Assembly: GCA_900766975.1 (NCBI GenBank)
Contig: CAAFXO010000020.1
Span: 1-26,735, forward strand
Direction of reading: 5' to 3'
DNA from: Bacteroidales bacterium
GTDB lineage: Bacteria > Bacteroidota > Bacteroidia > Bacteroidales > Muribaculaceae
DNA length: 26,735 nt
The notes under the pieces are model-generated. The model did not search any database and was not told where the DNA came from. It was given only the letters and a program-made list of their open reading frames with translations. Shown piece by piece: positions 1 to 7,443 of this stretch (position 1 is the first letter of the stretch; every line of letters starts with the position of its first letter). A program made the position numbers and the translations under genes.

Positions 1-77
1 ATTAACATTATTCTATAAAAAAGTTAAAATGACAACAAAATTAGCAATGGATACCGGTAATTTTAGTTACCTTTGTC

Positions 78-168
78 CGGATCTTTTTGGCAGATTTCGA
101 AAGTCGCATCGGTTGCAATGCCCGCATTGCGCCCTCTTTGACTTTCAAAATCTGCTCAAAAATATCCG
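78..168. repeat. Long imperfect inverted repeat (hairpin element)
   Basis: The arm at 78-105 is nearly the reverse complement of the arm at 140-168. Over about 28 bp there are two mismatches and one single-base gap. A second, perfect 6-bp stem sits in the middle (GCAATG at 115-120, CATTGC at 125-130). No T-run follows directly, so it is not a classic terminator. It resembles a REP- or MITE-like palindromic unit. A copy of the short motif described elsewhere starts 18 bp downstream. Its function is unknown. Confidence 0.7.
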
Positions 169-185
169 CCCCTACGACCCCAAAA

Positions 186-206
186 ATTTAAGGAACGCGC
201 TCTAAT
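186..206 (+). repeat. Dispersed GGAACGCGCTCTAA motif, copy 1
   Basis: TTTAAGGAACGCGCTCTAA occupies 187-205. With one flanking base on each side it is identical over 21 bp to the copy at 24990-25010. Read on the minus strand it supplies the TAG stop (202-204) of the small ORF at 202-312. Confidence 0.8.
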
Positions 207-312
207 CACGCCTATCGATAGAGTATAATTTGTCGATTTCATCAGCTGTGTATTTTGAAAGGTTGATTGAGTCGAGATGATAGATGATATTACTGTGGGG
301 CTTCCCTGTCAT
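202..312 (-). CDS. Possible 36-residue small protein, unknown function
   Basis: A minus-strand ATG at 310-312 opens 37 codons ending in TAG at 202-204. The start lies 8 nt after the glycosyltransferase stop codon on the same strand. The predicted product is hydrophilic, begins MTGKPHSNIIYHLD and ends IDKLYSIDRRD. It has no signal peptide, membrane segment or motif I recognise. Both its stop and the stop of the gene before it lie in copies of the dispersed motif, which suggests a real 3' end. It could also be a remnant of a longer gene or a chance ORF; length and lack of homology knowledge keep confidence low. Confidence 0.3.
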   Translation of the reverse strand: MTGKPHSNIIYHLDSINLSKYTADEIDKLYSIDRRD

Positions 313-324
313 GTGGCGCTCTAA
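313..324 (+). repeat. Dispersed motif, partial copy 2
   Basis: GTGGCGCTCTAA keeps the right half (GCGCTCTAA) of the motif. The TAG stop of the glycosyltransferase (minus strand, 321-323) falls inside it. The left half has diverged. Confidence 0.5.
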
Positions 325-1082
325 TTTTCGATTACATTGTCGTCGGAGATCTTGCGCTTGAGGGCGCGGAAGATGAAGCCGACATGATTGGCCAATGTGC
401 GAGCCTTGCCATAATGTTTTGCCATGATGGCATAACGCTCTCGGAGCGATTTCACCTTGTTCTTATCGGTTAGACCGTCGCTGAGATAGTCGATAGTGAT
501 GCGATTGAGGTTGACACAACGGCGAGGGTCGGAGGCCTTGATGCAGCGGATGGTCCAGTCGTAATCTGCTGAGAAACGATAAGAGGTGTCATAGAGGGGT
601 GCGATCTCACGCTTCGCCATAAAGGCCTGATGGCATATCAGCATACCCTTGGCGAATGAATCGAAGGTCAGCATGGTCGGGGCAGTGAGGTGACGCTTGC
701 CGATGATATGACGGCGAGCATCGACGATCACCGTATCGCCATAGATGATGTCGTAATCGCGCAGAGCATACTCGGCGTAGGCTGCAAGACTCTCTTCATT
801 GTGGAAAGAATCGCCGGCATTGAGGAAGAGCAGATATTTGCCGCGTGCCAGGTTGATGCCTTTGTTCATCGCATCATACAGACCGTTGTCGCGCTCGCTA
901 AGTATGCGGGCATCACCGATGCTGCGCGCTTGCATCAACGTCTCGTCGGTCGAGGCGCCATCTACGATAATATGCTCAAAATCGCGAAAACTCTGCGAAT
1001 GTATCGATTTCATCGTCGGAACTATCACATCCTTAGCATTATAGGTGATAGTGATTATCGAGATTAAAGGGGTTGACTCCAT
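321..1082 (-). CDS. Family 2 glycosyltransferase
   Basis: This 253-residue protein should transfer a sugar from a nucleotide-sugar donor to a surface glycan or lipid-linked acceptor at the inner face of the membrane. The N-terminus (ISIITITYNA) and IVDGASTDET around residues 38-47 match the GT-A nucleotide-binding fold of GT2 enzymes. NAGD at 88-91 stands at the DxD metal-site position. SADYDW at 171-176 matches the region with the catalytic acidic residue. The length suits WcaA/WcaE-like single-domain enzymes, and no membrane segment is evident. It is transcribed away from the ferredoxin gene and no other glycan gene is adjacent, so donor and acceptor cannot be assigned. A flippase lies about 6 kb away but not in the same operon. 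Confidence 0.9.
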   Translation of the reverse strand: MESTPLISIITITYNAKDVIVPTMKSIHSQSFRDFEHIIVDGASTDETLMQARSIGDARILSERDNGLYDAMNKGINLARGKYLLFLNAGDSFHNEESLAAYAEYALRDYDIIYGDTVIVDARRHIIGKRHLTAPTMLTFDSFAKGMLICHQAFMAKREIAPLYDTSYRFSADYDWTIRCIKASDPRRCVNLNRITIDYLSDGLTDKNKVKSLRERYAIMAKHYGKARTLANHVGFIFRALKRKISDDNVIEN

Positions 1083-1104
1083 AAGTAATCAATGTTAATT
1101 TCTG

Positions 1105-1112
1105 CAAAATTA
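1105..1112 (-). promoter_or_regulatory. Possible -7 box for the glycosyltransferase gene
   Basis: On the minus strand this reads TAATTTTG, fitting the Bacteroidota -7 consensus TAnnTTTG, 22 bp before the start codon. No TTG is seen at the expected -33 spacing, so support is partial. Confidence 0.35.
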
Positions 1113-1143
1113 AAAAAAAGTTGAAATAAATTGTAAAGATAAG

Positions 1144-1174
1144 TTGGTAGAATAAAGAAATAACTTTAAATTTG
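1144..1174 (+). promoter_or_regulatory. Bacteroidota-type promoter of the ferredoxin gene
   Basis: TTG at 1144-1146, a 20-nt spacer and TAAATTTG at 1167-1174 fit the Bacteroidota vegetative sigma consensus well. The ferredoxin ATG is 35 bp downstream. Confidence 0.65.
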
Positions 1175-1209
1175 TGGATTATTAACTGATTTCTAAAAAT
1201 TAATTTATC

Positions 1210-1380
1210 ATGGCTTACGTAATTACAGACAAATGTATCGCATGCGGAACATGCGAATCAGTATGCCCGGTTGGCGCAATCTCAGAAGGTGACGGCAAGT
1301 ACAACATCGATCCCGACACTTGCATCAGTTGCGGCAGTTGTGCATCTGTTTGCCCTAACGATGCTATCGTTGAAGGCTAA
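1210..1380 (+). CDS. 2[4Fe-4S] bacterial-type ferredoxin
   Basis: This 56-residue protein is a small soluble electron carrier of the clostridial type. It likely serves pyruvate/2-oxoacid:ferredoxin oxidoreductase and related low-potential redox enzymes in the cytoplasm. Both CxxCxxCxxxCP motifs are complete: Cys 9, 12, 15 and 19, and Cys 38, 41, 44 and 48, each last Cys followed by Pro. The two halves are an internal duplication, as is normal for the family, and the length is typical. It has its own promoter upstream and a hairpin terminator just downstream, so it is probably a monocistronic, highly expressed gene. Confidence 0.95.
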   Translation: MAYVITDKCIACGTCESVCPVGAISEGDGKYNIDPDTCISCGSCASVCPNDAIVEG

Positions 1381-1404
1381 GCATCTTGCAAAAGAGAAAA
1401 TATC

Positions 1405-1440
1405 GGTTGCCTTCTTTATCAGGAGGCAACCATATTTTTA
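1405..1440 (+). terminator. Rho-independent terminator after ferredoxin
   Basis: GGTTGCCT (1405-1412) and AGGCAACC (1424-1431) form a perfect 8-bp stem with an 11-nt loop, followed by ATATTTTTAT. Confidence 0.75.
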
Positions 1441-1504
1441 TCTTATCCCGAATTTTTCTGTTTTTACCTGTTGTGATATCAGTTTTCTTCAAAACAATTT
1501 TGTA

Positions 1505-1951
1505 ATGGACCCTCAGATCATAAAAGTCATCAATAAGAGCAACAATCCGTTGCCCCAACCGAGCACACCCGATGCCGCCGGCATGGATGTGCGAGCCTAT
1601 CTCCCCGAGGGGGATGTGACCATCCCCCCGATGGGTCGCGCCCTGATCCCCACCGGACTCTTCATGCAGCTTCCCTCCGGCTATGAGTGCCAGATACGCC
1701 CCCGCAGCGGTCTGGCTCTGAAACATGGCATCACCGTGCTCAATACTCCCGGCACTATCGACGCCGACTATCGCGGCGAAGTGGGGGTCATCTTGATCAA
1801 CCTCAGCGCTGAACCATTCACCATCACCAGCGGCGAGAGAATATGCCAAATGGTGGTCAAAGAGTGTGTCAAATCATCTTGGCTGCAGGTCGATTCTCTC
1901 GATAAGAGTGAACGCGAAGCAGGGGGGTTCGGACATACCGGCACAAAATAA
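1505..1951 (+). CDS. dut: dUTP diphosphatase (dUTPase)
   Basis: The enzyme hydrolyses dUTP to dUMP and pyrophosphate, keeping uracil out of DNA and supplying dUMP for thymidylate synthesis. The 148-residue product has all five trimeric dUTPase motifs in order: AAGMDVRA (24-31), PRSGLA (66-71), NTPGTIDADYRGE (80-92, catalytic Asp 86), RICQMVV (112-118) and the C-terminal GGFGHTG (140-146). The ATG at 1505 gives the usual family length; in-frame sequence upstream of it runs through the ferredoxin terminator and is excluded. CAATTTTG, close to a -7 box, lies just before the ATG, so the transcript may have almost no leader. The TAA stop is part of a dispersed motif copy. The gene heads a dut-TPR-DUF4292-EnvC order that I recall as common in Bacteroidales. 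Confidence 0.96.
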   Translation: MDPQIIKVINKSNNPLPQPSTPDAAGMDVRAYLPEGDVTIPPMGRALIPTGLFMQLPSGYECQIRPRSGLALKHGITVLNTPGTIDADYRGEVGVILINLSAEPFTITSGERICQMVVKECVKSSWLQVDSLDKSEREAGGFGHTGTK

Positions 1952-1965
1952 GGAACGCGCTCCAA
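1949..1965 (+). repeat. Dispersed motif, copy 3
   Basis: TAAGGAACGCGCTCCAA differs from copy 1 by one base. Its first three bases are the dut stop codon. The next gene starts 6 bp after it. Confidence 0.75.
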
Positions 1966-1971
1966 ACTCCT

Positions 1972-3888
1972 ATGAACAGAACCGTAAAACTGATGTTGTC
2001 GGCACTCGCCATGCTGATGATGCTTACCGCCTTCGCCGGCAAGCCCGACCCGGCTATGCGGCGCAAGGCAAAGTATTATTACAACGCCGCCATCCGCAGC
2101 GAGATCGCCAAAGACCATTACGCCGCTCACGAGCTTTACCGCAAGGCTTACCTCACCGACACCACCTTCGATGAGGCTGCCCTCGGCTATGGCAGGTATA
2201 TGCTCATAAATATTTTCGACTCGGTGGGAAACCCCGATTGCGTGCAGAAGGCTTGCCGACTGATGAGAAAATATGTCGACGCCAATCCCGACGATGCCCG
2301 CGAGGCGATAATATATTGCAACATCCTCAGAATCAGCGAAGACTCCACCTCCGAAGATGTCGACGTTCTCGAACGTGCTTATCGGCATAATACCGACAAT
2401 ACCGACCTGCTCGATGCCCTCGAATATGCTTACGCCATCCACGAAAACTACCCGATGGCCATCGACGTGCTCCGACGCTATGAGCGTCTTAAGGGTGTGA
2501 ATCACTCCATCTCAACGCGTAAAGCACAGTGCTACATGATGATGGGTGATACCATCTCCGCATTCAGAGTGATGGATAGCCTCGTTATGGCTGAGCCCCA
2601 CAATATGCTCTCCTATATGATGAGGGCTGCTTTCTATCAGGAAACAGCCAACCTCGATTCCGCCATCTGCGACTATCGTCGCGCCGAAAAGATCAATCCC
2701 GACTCCGGTCAACCCAAATATGGGCTGGCGATGTGCTATCAGGAACTCGGCGATTCCGTTACCTACGACTCCCTAATGGCGGAAGTCATGAGGGCTGAAG
2801 ATATCGACGTCTCTGACAAGATAACGTGTATGAGATCATACGTCATCAACAATCTCAGAGATGAAGATCGCAAACGCACCGACGATATGATGGATCTCCT
2901 CCTTAAGCAATATCCTTACGATGCTGATGTGCTCGAATTTGCTGCTGTCTATGCCGCTGTCAAACCGGACTTAAAGGCTGCCGAAGAGTATATAAGTTAT
3001 GCCATCGATATCGACCCCTCGAAAGAGGAACGTTGGCTCAATCTGATTTACTACCAGATGCAAAATAATGCTCCGGAACGTGCCATCGAGAGTTACCAAC
3101 GCTCCCGGAAATATATCCCCGATTCGCAAGGTCTTAGAAGAGCTTGCGCCATCGTCTATGCCCAAAATAAGGAGTATCAAAAGTCGAACGATCTCTTCGT
3201 GGAGATGATCAAATCGATCCAACCTACACTCCGACCCGATAGCATTATCACACGAAAAGATCTCCGCCGGGACATCACTTACGGAGATCTGGAAATCCTC
3301 TTGATGGCGCTCAATAGCATTGCCGATAATTATCATTCGCTCGGACAAATGGAGGATTGTTATCGCACTTTCGAGAATGCTCTCTCCATCGACCCCGGCT
3401 ACCATGAGGCTGCCAATAATTATGCCTATTTCCTTGCCCTCAACGATGGCGACCTCGACAAAGCACTCGTTCTGAGCCGCGGATCACTCTCCGGCAGCGA
3501 CCGTGACTATTATGTCTACCTCGACACCTACGCCTGGATCTTGTATAAGTTGGGTCGCTATGAGGAGGCGCTCGAAGCAATAGAAAAGGCTATCACCGTT
3601 GAAGATCTTATGAGAGACAAGGAGCTGACTTACGATATCTACGACCATTATGGCAGCATCCTCCTCGCTCTCGACCGTAAAGAGGATGCCTATCATGCCT
3701 GGGAAAAAGCCATCGAAATGATGGAACAGGATCATGAAACCGACTCTCCCGATTATGCCGCCATCCTCGCCCGTATGAAGGAAATCGAAAAGGAGGCCTT
3801 CACGATGAATAAGGATGCCGCCGGGTCGTCGACTGATGCCGATATTCCCTCCGAATTAAACGATGTGGTCGATAAGATGGTCAAATGA
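1972..3888 (+). CDS. Secreted tetratricopeptide-repeat protein
   Basis: The 638-residue protein starts with a Sec signal peptide (basic MNRTVK, hydrophobic to about residue 22, cleavage near AFA-G). There is no lipobox Cys, so it is probably periplasmic. The rest is almost entirely helical TPR units, recognisable as paired helices with small residues at the A/G positions (for example AICDYRRAEKINPDSGQPKYGLA, shortened here to its pattern, and YHEAANNYAYFLA near residue 480). TPR arrays are scaffolds for protein complexes and the partner is unknown. It lies 20 bp after dut and 28 bp before the DUF4292 gene, with an EnvC-like protein next, so a role in envelope or peptidoglycan assembly is plausible but inferred only from context. 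An acidic, low-complexity tail ends the protein. Confidence 0.85.
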   Translation: MNRTVKLMLSALAMLMMLTAFAGKPDPAMRRKAKYYYNAAIRSEIAKDHYAAHELYRKAYLTDTTFDEAALGYGRYMLINIFDSVGNPDCVQKACRLMRKYVDANPDDAREAIIYCNILRISEDSTSEDVDVLERAYRHNTDNTDLLDALEYAYAIHENYPMAIDVLRRYERLKGVNHSISTRKAQCYMMMGDTISAFRVMDSLVMAEPHNMLSYMMRAAFYQETANLDSAICDYRRAEKINPDSGQPKYGLAMCYQELGDSVTYDSLMAEVMRAEDIDVSDKITCMRSYVINNLRDEDRKRTDDMMDLLLKQYPYDADVLEFAAVYAAVKPDLKAAEEYISYAIDIDPSKEERWLNLIYYQMQNNAPERAIESYQRSRKYIPDSQGLRRACAIVYAQNKEYQKSNDLFVEMIKSIQPTLRPDSIITRKDLRRDITYGDLEILLMALNSIADNYHSLGQMEDCYRTFENALSIDPGYHEAANNYAYFLALNDGDLDKALVLSRGSLSGSDRDYYVYLDTYAWILYKLGRYEEALEAIEKAITVEDLMRDKELTYDIYDHYGSILLALDRKEDAYHAWEKAIEMMEQDHETDSPDYAAILARMKEIEKEAFTMNKDAAGSSTDADIPSELNDVVDKMVK

Positions 3889-3916
3889 TATAGCAAAATG
3901 TGCCTAACATAGATAA

Positions 3917-4684
3917 ATGATGAAGAAATTTTTACTTATATTTACCCTGTTGCTCTTCTCGTCGTCAGCCATGCTCGCTGCCGACGATAACTCTGATCCC
4001 TTCTTGCAAAACCTCGCCAATAGCTATAAGGAATGGCAGAATGTGGAGTTCAGCGGCAAGTTGCACTGCTCTCTTCTCCCCCTTTCCCCCTCTGTCAAGA
4101 TATATATGGAGCGAGATTCGCTGATCCAGATCTCGGTGCGCGTCTCCCTGATGGGAGAGGTGATGCGTGTGGAGATCAACCCTCGCGAGGTGGTGGCTGT
4201 CAATAAGATGAAGGGCAACTATTTCAGCCAGCCATTAGCCCAAGTGTTCAAGCATGACCCATACGCCCTGCGCGAATTGCAGAGCATCTTCCTGGCTCGT
4301 GTCATCGTGCCCGGCAAGGGGGAGTTCGCCCCTCATCTCGTCGATGCTTTCAGCTTTGTCAAGGATGTCGATGGCAATTATATCCTTCTCCCCAATTCCG
4401 AGGAGCTCACCAAGTATGTGAATTATGGTTTCCTGGTCGATCCCTCCTATCGCACCATCGCCTTGATGACTCTTATCTCCGGAAAGGGAAACGCCGAACT
4501 GATCTATAGCTACAAGCAGAACTCCATGGCGATGGATATCACGCTCGATATCAACGATAAGAAGGTCAATGCTCAGCTTGATTTCTCTTCCGTAAAATAT
4601 GGCGGTTCGCCTATGTCGGCTATCAATTACAAGAAATATACTCGTCTCAACAGCCTGCGTGAGATGATCAAAAATATACTCTGA
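3917..4684 (+). CDS. DUF4292 envelope protein (LolB-like fold family)
   Basis: This 255-residue protein has a signal peptide (MMKKFLLIFTLLLFSSSAMLA) followed by alternating beta-strand-like sequence. Both fit DUF4292, a Bacteroidota family related in fold to LolB/LolA-type lipid-binding proteins. I recall members usually being lipoproteins. Here the signal ends in AMLA-ADD with no Cys, so it may be a soluble periplasmic form or the lipobox may have been lost. The assignment rests on sequence character and on the conserved position between the TPR gene and the EnvC-like gene (10 bp downstream). A role in outer-membrane lipid or lipoprotein handling is a guess from the fold family. Confidence 0.75.
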   Translation: MMKKFLLIFTLLLFSSSAMLAADDNSDPFLQNLANSYKEWQNVEFSGKLHCSLLPLSPSVKIYMERDSLIQISVRVSLMGEVMRVEINPREVVAVNKMKGNYFSQPLAQVFKHDPYALRELQSIFLARVIVPGKGEFAPHLVDAFSFVKDVDGNYILLPNSEELTKYVNYGFLVDPSYRTIALMTLISGKGNAELIYSYKQNSMAMDITLDINDKKVNAQLDFSSVKYGGSPMSAINYKKYTRLNSLREMIKNIL

Positions 4685-4694
4685 TCGCTAAAGA

Positions 4695-6440
4695 ATGTCG
4701 CGTAATCTATTAATATACCTTATTATAGTGGCGGTGACGGCTCTCGTGCCGCTACCCGATGCTTACGCCCGGACTTCCAAGAGCAAGTCTAAAAGCACCA
4801 CCACAGCCACTACCAAATCCTCCAAGAAGAGTTCCTCCAAGAAGTCTTCCGGCAAGTCTTCGTCGAAATCTTCTTCCAAGAAGGGCTCTACGAAGAAATC
4901 CTCTTCCAAGAAATCTTCCGGCAAGTCGAAGAAGGGTGGCAACAGCAAGCCTGAAACCTCTGCCGAGATGAAGCAACGCGAGGAGTCTACCCGGCGTGAG
5001 ATAGCCCAAACCAAGGAGGAAATCCGCAAGAATGATGCAGAGGTGAAGAAAAACCTCTCCGAACTGAATCGCCTCGAGGGGGATATCGCCGTGGGTAAGA
5101 AGAAGGTTGAAGAGTCGGGCCGTCGTGTCAGTGTCTTGCAGAGCCGTATCGACCAACTCTCTGCCAATATCGCAGCCGAGGAGGAGCAACTCAGCCATCT
5201 GCGTGCCGAGTATCTCAAGACCGTAAAGAAGATGCGCACCAAGCGCAAGAGCATGTCGACCCTGGCATTCATCTTCTCAGCCAAGAGTTTCAATGAGGGA
5301 CTTCGTCGTATGAGGTATCTGAAGGAGTTTGGCGAATGGCGCGACCGTTGCAGTGCCGATATCAATAAGCGCGTGGCTAAACTCCGCAAGGAGTCGCAGG
5401 AATTGTCGCAAACCAAGGATATGCACTCTCGTGCCTTGGCTGCCGATATGAAAGCGCAACAGGCATTGCAGACACAATATGATCGCCAGGATGCTCTCGT
5501 CGTCGAACTTAAGAAGAATGGCGATGCACTCCGCTCCCACCTCGCCAAGAAGCAAGCGGAAGCCAATTCGCTGAAGAGCCGTATCTCTGCCCTGATCGCC
5601 GAGGAGCAACGTCGCGCTCAGGCTGAGCAACGTGCCCGTGAGAAGGAACAGGCAGAGGCTGAACGCCGCGAACGCGAAGCCCGCGATCAGGAGGAGCGCC
5701 GCCAAGCCGAACTCCTCGCCGAGCAAAATAAAGCCGAGCAAGAGAAGAATCAAGAGAAGAAACAGGATAAGAAGGATCAAAAGAAGCAGGATAAGAAGAA
5801 GTCTGACAGCAAGAAGCAAGATCAGAAGAAACAGACCACCAAGACTTCCGATAAGAATAGCAATAAGGGGGATCTCGCCAAGAAGGATGATAAGGATGTG
5901 AGCTATGCAGAGGCTCGCCGCCGCAAACCGCGCAATCAAGATAAGTCGAAGCCTTCCGCTTCGTCGTCAAGTTCGGGCGGTTCGTCGGTCAGCAAACCCT
6001 CTGCCGGCAAGTCCTCACAAGGTGGGTCGGATTTCGCTTCGATGAAGGGCGCTCTGCCTCGTCCCGTCTCAGGGGCTTTCCGCGTGGTGAGCCATTTCGG
6101 CCTTAACACCCTCCCCGATCTCCCCAATGTGACTTACGACAACCCCGGCATCGATGCCGAGGTGGCTAATGGCGCTACGGCACAGGCTGTATATGCAGGT
6201 AAGGTGTCGGGTGTCTATAAGATTCCCGGTTATTCTATGGTGGTGATCGTAAGCCATGGCGATTATTATACCGTCTATGGTAATATCGCTTCGACAAGCG
6301 TCAAGGTGGGAGACTCGGTGAAGCAGGGACAAGCCCTCGGCAGTGTCGGCAGAAGTGAGGATGACCCCTCGCGCAGCAGCATCCACTTCGAGGTGTGGAA
6401 AAATCGCGAAAAACTCGACCCGCAGGGGTGGATCCGCTGA
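4695..6440 (+). CDS. EnvC-like murein hydrolase activator, degenerate M23/LytM domain
   Basis: The 581-residue protein has a signal peptide (1-26), a Lys/Ser-rich tract (about 28-82), a long coiled coil (about 90-320), a second charged K/Q/E-rich linker (about 320-430) and a C-terminal LytM domain (about 455-581). This is the EnvC layout, in which the coiled coil targets the division site and the LytM domain activates an amidase rather than cutting peptidoglycan. Two usual zinc/catalytic residues are missing. The HxxxD motif reads NPGID with Asn 483 in place of His and Asp 487 kept. The HxH motif reads SIH with Ser 562 in place of the first His and His 564 kept. It should therefore be non-catalytic. 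It starts 10 bp after the DUF4292 gene and is probably co-transcribed with it. The low-complexity tracts are unusually long. Confidence 0.9.
   Translation: MSRNLLIYLIIVAVTALVPLPDAYARTSKSKSKSTTTATTKSSKKSSSKKSSGKSSSKSSSKKGSTKKSSSKKSSGKSKKGGNSKPETSAEMKQREESTRREIAQTKEEIRKNDAEVKKNLSELNRLEGDIAVGKKKVEESGRRVSVLQSRIDQLSANIAAEEEQLSHLRAEYLKTVKKMRTKRKSMSTLAFIFSAKSFNEGLRRMRYLKEFGEWRDRCSADINKRVAKLRKESQELSQTKDMHSRALAADMKAQQALQTQYDRQDALVVELKKNGDALRSHLAKKQAEANSLKSRISALIAEEQRRAQAEQRAREKEQAEAERREREARDQEERRQAELLAEQNKAEQEKNQEKKQDKKDQKKQDKKKSDSKKQDQKKQTTKTSDKNSNKGDLAKKDDKDVSYAEARRRKPRNQDKSKPSASSSSSGGSSVSKPSAGKSSQGGSDFASMKGALPRPVSGAFRVVSHFGLNTLPDLPNVTYDNPGIDAEVANGATAQAVYAGKVSGVYKIPGYSMVVIVSHGDYYTVYGNIASTSVKVGDSVKQGQALGSVGRSEDDPSRSSIHFEVWKNREKLDPQGWIR
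4776..4940 (+). repeat. Lys/Ser-rich low-complexity coding repeat
   Basis: Codons for residues about 28-82 of the EnvC-like protein are mostly Lys and Ser, in repeated SSKK, SSGK and SSSKK blocks built from aag/aaa and tcc/tct/tcg codons. The encoded tract is strongly basic and resembles histone-H1 or AlgP-type tails. Such sequence can change length by slippage. Confidence 0.8.
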
Positions 6441-6477
6441 TCGACTCTTGATCTATTAATCCTATAATGAGTTCGTT

Positions 6478-7431
6478 ATGAGTGAGTGGAAGATAGTGAG
6501 ATATGATGGCTCGGAGTCGTCGAGATGCCGATGGAATGAGTTTGTGCTCCTTTCGCGCAATGCCACATTCTTGCATCATCGCGATTATATGGATTATCAT
6601 GCCGACCGCTTTGCCGATTGCAGCTGGTTGGCGTTCAAGGGAAATCGCCTGCTGGCTATGCTCCCCGCCAATCTGGCGGTCGATGGCACGCTCTGCTCGC
6701 ATGGCGGGCTGACCTACGGCGGTTGGCTCCTTCCCCCGGCTCATCTTGATGGCGCTGATCTCTTGGAGCTATTCACTGAGGCTTGCCGCGTATGGCGAGA
6801 TGCCGGCATCAAGGCGGTGGACTACAAACCGATCCCTTATATCTATTGCCGGCAACCATCGCAGGAGGATGAGTATGCCCTCTTTCGTCTTGGTGCTACA
6901 CTGAGTGAATGCAATCTCAGCGCTACTATCGATCTTCGCAACCCGGGGCAACTCAACCAGTTGCAACGACGCCATCTCGCCGCTGCCTCTCGACTTGATA
7001 TCAAGGTGGAGGAGACTCATGATATAGATTCTTTTATGGCGATGCTCGCTGACTGCCTTCGTGAGCGGCACGACACCTCGCCGGTGCATAGCCCCGAGGA
7101 GATGAAATTGCTCGCTGATAGATTCGCCGATAATATCCGCTTCTATGTCACTCTGCTTGATGGCGAACCTCATGCCGGTGTTTGTGTCTACGACACCGGG
7201 AGGGTGGCGCATGCTCAATATATCGCCACCACCTCACGCGGACGTGAACTGAACCTGCTCACACCCCTGATGGTAAATCTAATCCGTGAAAGATATGCCG
7301 ACCGGGCATATTTCGATTTCGGCATCAGCTGTGAAGATCATGGCCGCATCCTCAACGCCGGACTCCTCCGCCAGAAATATTCCTACGGCGCCACCGCCAC
7401 CACCTACACCCGATATCACCTCACCCTTTAG
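6478..7431 (+). CDS. GNAT/FemAB-like acyl- or aminoacyl-transferase
   Basis: The 317-residue protein has the two-lobe pattern of the BioF2/FemAB-like GNAT superfamily (Acetyltransf_6 type). The first lobe contains LLAMLPANL and SHGGLTYGGW. The second contains DGEPHAGVCVYDTGRVAHAQYIATT and ends in a beta-rich YFDFGIS segment. Relatives attach acyl or amino-acid groups to cell-wall or polysaccharide precursors, but the substrate cannot be read from sequence. It has no signal peptide and is probably cytoplasmic. An ATG at 6467 meets a stop after three codons, so 6478 is the start. It begins 37 bp after the EnvC-like gene. Its TAG stop forms one end of a dispersed motif shared with the convergent flippase gene. 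Confidence 0.75.
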   Translation: MSEWKIVRYDGSESSRCRWNEFVLLSRNATFLHHRDYMDYHADRFADCSWLAFKGNRLLAMLPANLAVDGTLCSHGGLTYGGWLLPPAHLDGADLLELFTEACRVWRDAGIKAVDYKPIPYIYCRQPSQEDEYALFRLGATLSECNLSATIDLRNPGQLNQLQRRHLAAASRLDIKVEETHDIDSFMAMLADCLRERHDTSPVHSPEEMKLLADRFADNIRFYVTLLDGEPHAGVCVYDTGRVAHAQYIATTSRGRELNLLTPLMVNLIRERYADRAYFDFGISCEDHGRILNAGLLRQKYSYGATATTYTRYHLTL

Positions 7432-7443
7432 AACGCGCTCTTA
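7429..7443 (+). repeat. Dispersed motif, copy 4, shared by two convergent stops
   Basis: TAGAACGCGCTCTTA contains the TAG of the GNAT-like gene (7429-7431, plus) and the TAA of the flippase (7441-7443, minus). Only 9 bp separate the two stops and no other terminator is visible there. Confidence 0.75.

Noticed and set aside
890..903. GTCGCGCTCGCTAA inside the glycosyltransferase gene as a motif copy
   Set aside because: It lacks the GGAA half and is explained by coding sequence; a similar chance match occurs in the EnvC-like gene near 5610.
1271..1504. An N-terminal extension of dut back to 1271
   Set aside because: It overlaps the ferredoxin gene in another frame and passes through its terminator. 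The ATG at 1505 gives a normal dUTPase.
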